A stretch of 13,970 bases of DNA, taken from Spirochaetota bacterium. GTDB taxonomy: Bacteria > Spirochaetota > Spirochaetia > Treponematales > Treponemataceae. The position numbers were made by a program, and so were the translations under genes. The DNA is taken from assembly GCA_022704725.1 (NCBI GenBank), contig JAKJFV010000013.1, positions 1 through 13,970 on the forward strand, in the 5' to 3' direction. Under the pieces are notes generated by a model. That model had not been told where the DNA came from. It saw only the letters and a program-made list of their open reading frames with translations, and ran no database searches. Shown one piece after another: positions 6,060 to 12,806 of this stretch (its first letter is position 1; each line of letters begins with the position of its first letter).

Positions 6060-7751
6060 TTACTTCGTAATACTATCAATATTTTTCTTGCCTGCAGGTA
6101 CAAAAGGATATACATTGTCATCTCTATTTATACAAATTCGAACAAATCTTGGTCCTTTATGCGACTTTGGAAATAAAATATTTTCACTATTTTCTTCAAA
6201 ATCTCCAGAAATAATACCATAGGCTTGTGCTACAGAAACGAGATCGGGCGGTCTTTTAAAAATACTGGCACTATACGCCTTATTAAATAGCATCTCCTGC
6301 TGCTGCCGAACCATACCGAGAACCTCATTATCAAAAAGCAATACTGTAACATCAAGATTAAGTTCTGCCAGGGTTGCCAGCTCCTGAATGTTCATCTGAA
6401 TTGATCCGTCCCCTGTTATACAGACAACCCGTTTACCCGGATTTGCAAAAGCGGCGCCTATTGCTGTCGGAAGACCAAAGCCCATCGTTCCAAGAGATCC
6501 GGATGTTAAAAACTGCCTCGGATATGCAAAGGGATAATATTGAGCTGTCCACATCTGATGCTGTCCAACATCGGTTACAATAATAAGATCCTCCGCTTTG
6601 TATCCTGCCTTTTCAGCCATCAGGGGCAGAGAACTTATAATCTTAGCTGCAGCAATATCTTCGGGGTAACCGCTTTCTGTATTTTTAAGTTCTTTAATCC
6701 ATCCCGCTGCAGTTTCTGACAGTACAATTTTCCGTTCACTGCAGACGCCTCCAAGAAGAGGAATTACAGATTCTACATCCCCAATTATGCCAATAGTTGA
6801 TGACAAGATTTTATTTACCTCTGCAGCATCAATATCTATGTGAATTATTCTAGCCTCCGGGCAAAATTGTTTCGTTAAACCGGTTGCGCGGTCATCAAAT
6901 CTGACACCGCATGCAATAACTACATCGGACTCATACATTGCCTTATTTGCAGCCCTGGAGCCGTGCATGCCTACCATGCCGGTAAAACAAGGATGCGCCG
7001 ACGGTATTGCACCTAAGCCCATAAGACTTGTAACTACCGGTAGGGGAAGATACTCTAGAAAAGAAAGAACCCCGCGGGACGCTTCCGGAGAATTACAACC
7101 TCCGCCAAGATAAAAAACCGGTCTTTGAGCCTGTGAAATAATATCTACTGCCTGCTCAATTTTTTTAACCAGCACATCGCCTTCTGTTCTAAAGCGGACT
7201 GCTTTTTTTACTTTTCTTCCGGGGAGCGGCCACTGTTCAAAAAATGCCTGCTTAGTCTGTACATCACGGGGAATGTCAATAAGAACCGGACCGGGACGGC
7301 CGGAAGCGGCTATTTCAAAAGCAAGAGGTATGGCGCTCAGAAGTTCCTCGGGACTGTGTATAAAAATACTATGTTTTGTGATGGGAAAAGACAAACCGAA
7401 GGTATCAGCTTCCTGAAAAGCATCAGTTCCTAAAAGGTGTGAATTTACCTGACCTGTTATTGCAACAAGAGGAATAGAGTCTACCCTTGCATCGGCAATT
7501 GCGGTTAATAAATTCATTACACCGGGACCGCTTGTTGCAAAGCAAACGGCAGTTTCACCCTTTGTACGGGCCATACCCTGCGCAAAAAAACCGCCGGCCT
7601 GTTCCTGCCTTACCAGAATATGTTCAATTGAACTTTTTAAAAGCTCATCGTACAAGGGAAGTATTGAACCTCCGGGAATACCGGCTGCCGTCTTAACGCC
7701 CTGATTTTCCAACAACTTTACAATAATTTGAGCACCTGTTGCCTGTATCAT
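6060..7751 (-). CDS. ilvB: Acetolactate (acetohydroxyacid) synthase, large catalytic subunit, AHAS I-like, 563 aa
   Basis: Condenses two pyruvates (or pyruvate and 2-oxobutyrate) using thiamine diphosphate, the first common step of valine, leucine and isoleucine synthesis. Visible features are the catalytic Glu50 in VRQEQAGG, SGPGVMNLLTAIADA (74-88), the quinone/FAD-domain part GTDAFQEAD, the FAD-binding RFDDR (284-288) that separates anabolic enzymes from FAD-free catabolic AlsS, and the ThDP/metal motif GDGSIQMNIQELATL (447-461). Length is normal. After LGMV comes RQQQ (482-485), where most enzymes have RQWQ; Gln here is, as I recall, what E. coli AHAS I (IlvB) has, an isozyme with little preference for 2-oxobutyrate. 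The C-terminus (DDNVYPFVPAG) also resembles IlvB. No ilvN/ilvH regulatory subunit and no other ilv gene lies in the window. AGGAGG (7757-7762) precedes the start, immediately after an attenuator terminator. Confidence 0.96.
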   Translation of the reverse strand: MIQATGAQIIVKLLENQGVKTAAGIPGGSILPLYDELLKSSIEHILVRQEQAGGFFAQGMARTKGETAVCFATSGPGVMNLLTAIADARVDSIPLVAITGQVNSHLLGTDAFQEADTFGLSFPITKHSIFIHSPEELLSAIPLAFEIAASGRPGPVLIDIPRDVQTKQAFFEQWPLPGRKVKKAVRFRTEGDVLVKKIEQAVDIISQAQRPVFYLGGGCNSPEASRGVLSFLEYLPLPVVTSLMGLGAIPSAHPCFTGMVGMHGSRAANKAMYESDVVIACGVRFDDRATGLTKQFCPEARIIHIDIDAAEVNKILSSTIGIIGDVESVIPLLGGVCSERKIVLSETAAGWIKELKNTESGYPEDIAAAKIISSLPLMAEKAGYKAEDLIIVTDVGQHQMWTAQYYPFAYPRQFLTSGSLGTMGFGLPTAIGAAFANPGKRVVCITGDGSIQMNIQELATLAELNLDVTVLLFDNEVLGMVRQQQEMLFNKAYSASIFKRPPDLVSVAQAYGIISGDFEENSENILFPKSHKGPRFVRICINRDDNVYPFVPAGKKNIDSITK

Positions 7752-7762
7752 TACATCCTCCT

Positions 7763-7806
7763 AAAAAAAATAAAAAAAGCCCCCGGTCATTCTAAACCGG
7801 GGGCTT
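7763..7806 (-). terminator. Attenuator: intrinsic terminator directly before the ilvB ribosome site
   Basis: On the minus strand AAGCCCCCGGT (7806-7796) pairs with ACCGGGGGCTT (7787-7777) in a perfect 11-bp, G+C-rich stem with an 8-nt loop. It is followed by seven T, one A and eight T (7778-7763). The AGGAGG of ilvB starts one base later. A terminator this strong between promoter and gene only makes sense if read-through is regulated. It is also not needed for the plus-strand gene, which diverges from here. Confidence 0.92.
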
Positions 7807-7866
7807 GTTACCGCTGTGCGGCTTCATACATGAAACTTACATCACAGCACAGGAATCCCGCGGTCT
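7794..7866 (-). promoter_or_regulatory. Predicted antiterminator pairing in the ilvB leader
   Basis: On the minus strand the segment AGACCGCGGG (7866-7857, leader codons 20-23) can pair with CCCCGGTTT within 7802-7794, giving nine base pairs (one G-U) around a single bulged C at 7860. This uses seven bases of the terminator's 5' arm (7796-7802), so the two structures exclude each other. A small hairpin, GCTGTG (7848-7843) with CACAGC (7818-7813), nests inside it and surrounds the leader stop codon. A ribosome stalled at codons 11-15 would leave the arm free; one reaching the stop codon would cover it and allow termination. The pairing was found by hand, without energy calculation. Confidence 0.65.
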
Positions 7867-7925
7867 TTAAGAGTGACGACGACAGAGACTAGTAGTGCTT
7901 TGTTCAATGCAAGTGTTATTTTCAT
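7842..7925 (-). CDS. Leader peptide of ilvB, 27 aa, rich in Leu/Val/Ile
   Basis: ATG at 7925 opens a 27-codon frame ending in TGA at 7844-7842. Thirteen of 27 residues are branched-chain: six Leu, five Val and two Ile. The key run is codons 11-17, CTA CTA GTC TCT GTC GTC GTC (Leu-Leu-Val-Ser-Val-Val-Val), followed by Thr-Leu. Its position between a promoter and an intrinsic terminator just before ilvB is that of the leader peptides of enterobacterial ilvB and ilvGMEDA, where ribosome stalling at scarce Val/Leu/Ile tRNA prevents termination. The sequence itself is not obviously related to those peptides, so I give no symbol. Its Shine-Dalgarno is poor, and the predicted transcript may begin within a few bases of the ATG, so it could be translated from a nearly leaderless end. 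Confidence 0.85.
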   Translation of the reverse strand: MKITLALNKALLVSVVVTLKDRGIPVL

Positions 7926-7931
7926 ACTCTA

Positions 7932-7961
7932 ATTATTCTACATTTTTCATTCTTTTGTCAA
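7932..7961 (-). promoter_or_regulatory. Promoter of the ilvB leader
   Basis: On the minus strand a perfect TTGACA lies at 7961-7956. Two overlapping -10 candidates follow: TAGAAT (7940-7935, 15-bp spacer) and AATAAT (7937-7932, 18-bp spacer), each five of six to consensus. Either places the transcription start at about 7924-7929, at or just before the leader ATG. Confidence 0.65.
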
Positions 7962-8001
7962 GATTCAAAGTAAAAAAAAAGATGTTTTTAACATAAACCT
8001 G

Positions 8002-8010
8002 TGTTATAAT
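8002..8010 (+). promoter_or_regulatory. Extended -10 promoter of the three-domain regulator gene
   Basis: TGTTATAAT at 8002-8010 is a perfect TATAAT with the TGn extension. No good -35 box lies at 16-18 bp, which is usual for extended -10 promoters. It is back to back with the ilvB leader promoter, the two -10 regions lying about 65 bp apart. Confidence 0.65.
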
Positions 8011-8041
8011 CAATAGTGAATTTACATATTCTGGAGTTATT

Positions 8042-9373
8042 ATGAAAAAGATTCTTGTTGCTTCAACCAACGAAAAAGTAATTAATAGTGTTAAAGCTTC
8101 CTGTCAAAAATATGCAGCTTATTTTGATCCTATGTTTTTCCCGGATACCGATGAAGCATTAAGCTATATAGACTACGAACTTCCCGAAATAAAAGTCTTA
8201 GATTTTACTTCTAAGGCAGACATTGATGCCAACAGAATCCTTGCAGAAATTCATACCGATCCATGGCTTCACAATGGCGGCATCATAGCCGTTGTTTCAA
8301 AATCTTCAGAAGCACAGGAACTTGAAGAAAAAAAAGATTCAAATATTTTGATTGTTCAGACAGTTCACAGTTTTGTAGAAAATTTTTCCCGTCTGTTGCG
8401 AATTCTCTGGAGCAATCAGCAATTTCTTTTTAACCGCGGAATACAGGAAAGAATCGGAGGAAGAGAAACGGGCGCATTCGTATGCGGAAACGACCCGCTC
8501 GATATCCGGGTGTACACAAACTTTTTAGTAAGCTACCTGTACAGCACCAACCGTATTGGAGGGGAGGACCGGTACAAGCTCCAGACAACCCTCATGGAAC
8601 TTCTTACAAATGCCTTGGAACATGGAAATTGTAAAATCAGTTATGACGAAAAAACTCAGTGGCTCGAAAACGGCGGAAACATTCTGGACTTAATCCGTGA
8701 AAAAACAAAAGATCCCGAAATAGCCAATAAAAAAGTTCATATTTCATATATAGTCGGAAAAGAAAAATCCCGGTTTAAAATACGGGATGACGGTGAGGGT
8801 TTTGACTGGAAAGCCCGTTTAAATGCTGATTTTTCTGAAGAAACACATGGACGCGGAATGAAACTTTCAGAAAGCATGGTTACGTCGCTTACCTATAATG
8901 ACAAAGGAAATGAAGTTACCTTTGAAGTTATGAACCAGCAGAATGCCGCCAACACAGTTCCGGGAATTATGCAGCCCTTTTCTACTGTTGCGTATAAGGA
9001 CAAACAGGTTGTATGCCGGGAAAATGATAATACCAATGATCTATTTTTTATTGTTTCCGGAAGATATGCGGTATATACAAACCGGAAACTGGTGTCGGTG
9101 TTAACCCCGAACGATATGTTCATTGGGGAAATGTCTTTTCTGCTCAACGACAGAAGGTCTGCCACTATTTTGTCTGTCGGCGACGGCCGCTTAATAAAAA
9201 TACCAAAGGTATCATTTCTCAATCTTATTAGAAAAAATCCTCACTACGGAATATTTCTTTCCAAACTTCTGGCACAGCGTCTTTTAAAACAGACGATGAA
9301 AACCCTTCAGCTTGCATCAGACCTCGCTGAATTAAAAGAACACTGCAACATCTCGGATACCTTTGAAGACTAA
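8042..9373 (+). CDS. Three-domain regulatory protein: receiver-like, HATPase_c (RsbW-like) and cyclic-nucleotide-binding domains, 443 aa
   Basis: Residues 1 to about 125 look like a response-regulator receiver: strand KKILVAS, then VLDF with Asp54 at the phosphoacceptor position, then IIAVVS. The usual acidic pair after strand 1 is Asn10-Glu11 and no conserved Lys is clear in strand 5, so phosphorylation is doubtful. Residues about 155-300 form a GHKL ATPase of the anti-sigma/RsbW kind: N-box ELLTNALEHGN (186-196), G1 box RDDGEGFDW (248-256) and G2 box HGRGMKL (269-275). Residues about 310-425 are a cNMP-binding domain, with IVSGRYAVY (337-345) and the phosphate-binding cassette GEMSFLLNDRRSATI (362-376), including the Glu and the Arg-Ser-Ala expected for nucleotide contact. 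It has no DNA-binding or transmembrane segment, so it is probably a cytoplasmic switch acting on a partner protein. GGAG at 8033-8036 is the ribosome site. Confidence 0.88.
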   Translation: MKKILVASTNEKVINSVKASCQKYAAYFDPMFFPDTDEALSYIDYELPEIKVLDFTSKADIDANRILAEIHTDPWLHNGGIIAVVSKSSEAQELEEKKDSNILIVQTVHSFVENFSRLLRILWSNQQFLFNRGIQERIGGRETGAFVCGNDPLDIRVYTNFLVSYLYSTNRIGGEDRYKLQTTLMELLTNALEHGNCKISYDEKTQWLENGGNILDLIREKTKDPEIANKKVHISYIVGKEKSRFKIRDDGEGFDWKARLNADFSEETHGRGMKLSESMVTSLTYNDKGNEVTFEVMNQQNAANTVPGIMQPFSTVAYKDKQVVCRENDNTNDLFFIVSGRYAVYTNRKLVSVLTPNDMFIGEMSFLLNDRRSATILSVGDGRLIKIPKVSFLNLIRKNPHYGIFLSKLLAQRLLKQTMKTLQLASDLAELKEHCNISDTFED

Positions 9374-10257
9374 TTGAACGGAATGTAGGAAATAATCCAT
9401 CTTTGAACAGGGATTACCCAATCATCCTCATTACAGCCTTCTAATAGAAGTCTTTCAAAAAAGAAACCTATATATTCGTGAATAGATTTTTTATCTTCTC
9501 CGGCAATATCGCTACTGCTTACAAAAAGATCATCTATAAATTTAATTGCACCTTCTATAGAAAAGGTATCTTTTAATACATAGAGGCACATATAGAGTGC
9601 GGCTGGAATACAGTTAACGCTGTGCTGTTTAACATAAAGTACCGTTTCTGTAATTGCAAGCGCTCCTTCATAAAGTTCTTTATTGTAAAAGTCTTTTTCT
9701 TCTTGAGGCAGGTCCAGCTCATCGAAAACCTTGCGGTAAAAATTATATGCTAAACTCACAATAGTGACATGAAGACTGGGTACACATAGATAATGAGGGT
9801 CCATAATATGAATCATGCGGAAGTGCTTATTTTTACCAACCGGAGGGCGCCGTGTTGTGGACATACGGAATTTGTACATTCTAGCAGCCTGACAGTAGCA
9901 TTCTTCAATAACACGTAAATATTCAGTACAATAGGGAACAGCTTTTTTAACACCGAACCTCTCAATGAGAAAACTCATCGGTCTAATCCAAAAATTAATA
10001 AAGTCGAGGTATACGCCGACCTTGCCCGGAACAAAGGGAACCCTTGCATCCAGTTCATGATCAACTGATAATACCGGTATTTTTCTCCAGCCGAATTTTA
10101 CCGAAAACTGCAGAAGAAAAAAATCAAAAATAACAGTACGTAAATATTTTAAGAGCATCTTTAATGATGACCAGTGAAAAGGAACTGTAATGTAAGCTTT
10201 AAAAATTGAGTAGCTCGCAAGAGGTTTTAATTCCTGCTTTGTCTGCGTAGTATTCAA
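9370..10257 (-). CDS. Conserved hypothetical protein with degenerate PAP2-like (phosphatase/phosphotransferase) motifs, 295 aa
   Basis: I recognise no named protein. Several stretches recall the PAP2 superfamily, in particular its inositolphosphotransferase-like branch: DHELDARVPFVPGKVGVYL (66-84) resembles the opening segment, RRPPVGK follows an upstream Lys/Arg cluster (129-142), VPSLHVTIVSLAYNFY (159-174) resembles the PSLH motif, and TETVLYVKQHSVNC (203-216) resembles the third motif, in which His212 is kept but the Asp expected four residues later is Cys216. Hydrophobic segments are few and short for a PAP2 enzyme, so the fold call is tentative and activity is uncertain. The start lies 11 bp after the metH stop, with AGGCAGGA as ribosome site, so the gene is the last of the metF-metH operon. 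Its stop overlaps the stop of the convergent gene by 4 bp. Confidence 0.7.
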   Translation of the reverse strand: MNTTQTKQELKPLASYSIFKAYITVPFHWSSLKMLLKYLRTVIFDFFLLQFSVKFGWRKIPVLSVDHELDARVPFVPGKVGVYLDFINFWIRPMSFLIERFGVKKAVPYCTEYLRVIEECYCQAARMYKFRMSTTRRPPVGKNKHFRMIHIMDPHYLCVPSLHVTIVSLAYNFYRKVFDELDLPQEEKDFYNKELYEGALAITETVLYVKQHSVNCIPAALYMCLYVLKDTFSIEGAIKFIDDLFVSSSDIAGEDKKSIHEYIGFFFERLLLEGCNEDDWVIPVQRWIISYIPFN

Positions 10258-10268
10258 TGGGTCCTGCC

Positions 10269-12806
10269 TTATTTTCCGAAAAACTTTTTTGCAATGGCAA
10301 CAGATACCATGGCGTCTTTTGCATAAAAATCTGCACCAATTTTCTGTGCAAAATCTTCCGAGAGCACAGCTCCTCCGACCATAACCGAGAATTTTTTTCC
10401 GGTTTCTTTTTCCGCCTCACGGAGAAGCTGAATAGTTTTTTCCATACTGATAACAGTTGTCGTCATAAGTGCGCTTAAACCGACTAATGGTATATTTTTC
10501 TCGCACGCAGTCTTTACAACAAGCTCGGGCTTAACATCTTTCCCTAAATCGGTGACTGAGTATCCATAATTTTCAAGCATGGCCTTTACAATATTTTTGC
10601 CTATATCGTGAATGTCGCCGTGAACTGTAGCAATTAAGATGTCGCCCTTTGTTTCCTGTGCTTCGCCTGTTGATGCAAGGTGTTTTTTAATAACCTCAAA
10701 CGATTTCGATACAGTTTCGGCACTCAAAAGAAGCTGAGGAAGGAATTTCTTTCCTGTCTCGTACTCTTTTCCGACAATATCAAGGGCTGTAACAATGTGG
10801 TCATTTATTATTTCCAAGGGCAGCAGAGGCTTACCGGAGGGGGAGGTTTTACCGCTTAGAAGATCTTCTGCAGCCGCTGCCGCTTCTTCGGTCCAGCCTT
10901 TAATAATTATTTCTTTGAGTGTTTTTTCCTGAGAATAATCACGGCCGTTTGAGGCGTTATTTACACCGCCGGGACCAGCTGCTGAAACCTGAGGTGCAAG
11001 TCCGGCGCTGATGGATGCAGAAGACGGGCCTGCATTCTCTGACGGAGCTTGAGTGCCGCTGTAAGTTTCTATAAAATCGAGACAATTTGCATCGAACGCT
11101 CCCACAGCACGGTACGTCCTGTAGGCATTCATCATATCAGCTGAAAGCGGATTTATGATGCAGGCATCAAGCCCTGCAAACAGAGCCATAGAAAAAAAAT
11201 GTGCATTAATTATGTCGCGCCGCGGAAGCCCGAATGAAATATTTGAAACGCCGAGTACTGTTTTTACCCCGCGTGTTTCCTCGTGCTTATTACACTCATT
11301 TTTTATCATTGAAATTGCATGAAGTGTTGCTGCAGCTTCTTTCTGCTGGGAACTGATTGTCAAAGTAAGCGTGTCAAAGACAATATTGCAGGCATCAATG
11401 CCGTAACTTTTTGCCTTTGTTAGAATTTTTTTAGCAACAGCGGCCCTTCCCTCTGCAGTAGGCGGAATTCCGTCTTCATCAAGACAAAGGGCAACAACAC
11501 AGCCGCCGTATTTTTTTATGAGAGGGAAAACAGATTCCATAACGTGAAGCTTACCGTTAACAGAGTTGACCAGAGGTTTACCGTTATAGTAACGCATTGC
11601 TTTTTCTAAAACAGGAGCCTCGCTTGAGTCGAGCTGTAATGGGACAGCGTAGGATTTTTGAATCGCTTTTACTGCATGTATCATCATCTGGGTTTCATCG
11701 ATGCCGGGAAGCCCAACATTTACATCGAGAATATGAGCACCGGCATTAAGCTGAACTTCTGCTTCATGCAGAATGAAGGACATGTTATCACTAAGCAGAG
11801 CCTCCTTCATCTTTTTCTTGCCTGTCGGATTAATGCGTTCTCCAATAATTACAGGACCGTAGGATCCTGCAGTGTTGTCAAAAAGAACAGTTTTTTCATA
11901 CGAACAGACCGCCGTAGTTTTTTTAGAATAACGCGCCGCCTTTTTAACTGGAAGCTTTTCTATAGAAGCAATCATCGCCTTAATATGATCAGGCGTTGTT
12001 CCGCAGCAGCCGCCTAAAATATCAAAACCCTTGAGCCGTATGTGTTCCTGCACACGGGCAAAATCTTCGGGTCCCACTTTAAAAATGGTTCGGCCTCTTT
12101 CTACAACAGGAATACCTGCATTGGGCTGAGCTATAAGGGGAATACTAGCGTGATCCAAAAACTGATCGGCAAGATTCTGTGCCTCTTCCAGAGAACCGCC
12201 GCAATTGAATCCCAGAGCATCAACGCCGAGTCCTTCTAGATACGTTACGCAGGTAAGAACATCTGCTCCGGTAAGCGTTCTAAGATTACTTTGAAATGTA
12301 ATCATGGCAACTATGGGCAGATTCGTATTTTCTTTGACTGCAAGAACGGCAGCTTTAGTTTCATACAAGTCGCTCATCGTTTCTATAATTGCAAGGTCGG
12401 CCCCTGCACATTCAGCAGAAACCGCCATGGGCTCCAACAGATGCCCGGTGGGGCCAATATCGATTGCCGTAAAAACTTCCTGTAAAGGCTTAACTTTTTC
12501 AGCAGCCTGCTTTATGAGGCTTATTGCCTTGCCAGAAGCTTCCGCTGCACTGTGAAAAGAATCGGCCATTTTTATGGTATTTGCACCGAAACTATTTGCA
12601 GTAATGACATTCGATCCAGCAGTGATATACTGCTCGTGAATAGAGCGGATAAGATCTTCATGGGTAAAGTTAAGCTCTTCGGGAAGACCGAAATCTGTTA
12701 CTCCCATAGACTGAATCATCGTGCCCATTGCACCGTCAAAAAAAACAGGCTTGCTGTTTTTAACCGATGTTTGTAAAAAGAGCCGGAAATCTCTACTTTG
12801 AGTCAT
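10269..12806 (-). CDS. metH: Cobalamin-dependent methionine synthase, short form without reactivation domain, 845 aa
   Basis: Transfers the methyl group of 5-methyl-tetrahydrofolate via methylcobalamin to homocysteine. Domains in order: homocysteine/zinc domain (about 15-285), with zinc cysteines at Cys202 (NCGG) and Cys267-Cys268 (GGCCGT); pterin-binding domain (about 318-580), opening with GERINPTGKK (322-331) and holding DVNVGLPG (361-368) and SNISFGLP (521-528); a Ser/Ala/Gly/Pro-rich linker of about 45 residues (583-625); a helical cobalamin cap (about 628-715); and a B12 domain with DIHDIG (731-736, His733 the lower cobalt ligand), Ser778-Ala-Leu780 and GG (811-812). It ends there: the C-terminal AdoMet/reactivation domain of the roughly 1,200-residue E. 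coli enzyme is absent, as in other short MetH proteins such as that of Thermotoga. A separate reactivating partner is then expected. The start overlaps the end of the decayed metF by 14 bp. Confidence 0.95.
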   Translation of the reverse strand: MTQSRDFRLFLQTSVKNSKPVFFDGAMGTMIQSMGVTDFGLPEELNFTHEDLIRSIHEQYITAGSNVITANSFGANTIKMADSFHSAAEASGKAISLIKQAAEKVKPLQEVFTAIDIGPTGHLLEPMAVSAECAGADLAIIETMSDLYETKAAVLAVKENTNLPIVAMITFQSNLRTLTGADVLTCVTYLEGLGVDALGFNCGGSLEEAQNLADQFLDHASIPLIAQPNAGIPVVERGRTIFKVGPEDFARVQEHIRLKGFDILGGCCGTTPDHIKAMIASIEKLPVKKAARYSKKTTAVCSYEKTVLFDNTAGSYGPVIIGERINPTGKKKMKEALLSDNMSFILHEAEVQLNAGAHILDVNVGLPGIDETQMMIHAVKAIQKSYAVPLQLDSSEAPVLEKAMRYYNGKPLVNSVNGKLHVMESVFPLIKKYGGCVVALCLDEDGIPPTAEGRAAVAKKILTKAKSYGIDACNIVFDTLTLTISSQQKEAAATLHAISMIKNECNKHEETRGVKTVLGVSNISFGLPRRDIINAHFFSMALFAGLDACIINPLSADMMNAYRTYRAVGAFDANCLDFIETYSGTQAPSENAGPSSASISAGLAPQVSAAGPGGVNNASNGRDYSQEKTLKEIIIKGWTEEAAAAAEDLLSGKTSPSGKPLLPLEIINDHIVTALDIVGKEYETGKKFLPQLLLSAETVSKSFEVIKKHLASTGEAQETKGDILIATVHGDIHDIGKNIVKAMLENYGYSVTDLGKDVKPELVVKTACEKNIPLVGLSALMTTTVISMEKTIQLLREAEKETGKKFSVMVGGAVLSEDFAQKIGADFYAKDAMVSVAIAKKFFGK

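Noticed and set aside
5759..6070. Plus-strand open frame opposite the lipoprotein gene
   Set aside because: It is antisense to a well-supported gene, has no ribosome site, and shows no recognisable protein features.
7842..7870. T-box riboswitch in the ilvB leader, suggested by ACCGCGGG
   Set aside because: The AGGGTGG half of the T-box motif is missing, there is no room for the specifier stem between the promoter and this point, and the Leu/Val-rich leader peptide explains regulation better.
8893..9222. Minus-strand open frame inside the three-domain regulator gene
   Set aside because: It is opposite the conserved ATPase and cNMP domains; the composition is that of an antisense shadow.
10199..10420. 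Minus-strand open frame spanning the metH-PAP2 junction
   Set aside because: It is in another frame of two overlapping real genes and has no independent start signal.
11658..12776. Several plus-strand open frames opposite metH
   Set aside because: All lie antisense to the conserved catalytic domains of metH and have no ribosome sites or recognisable motifs.
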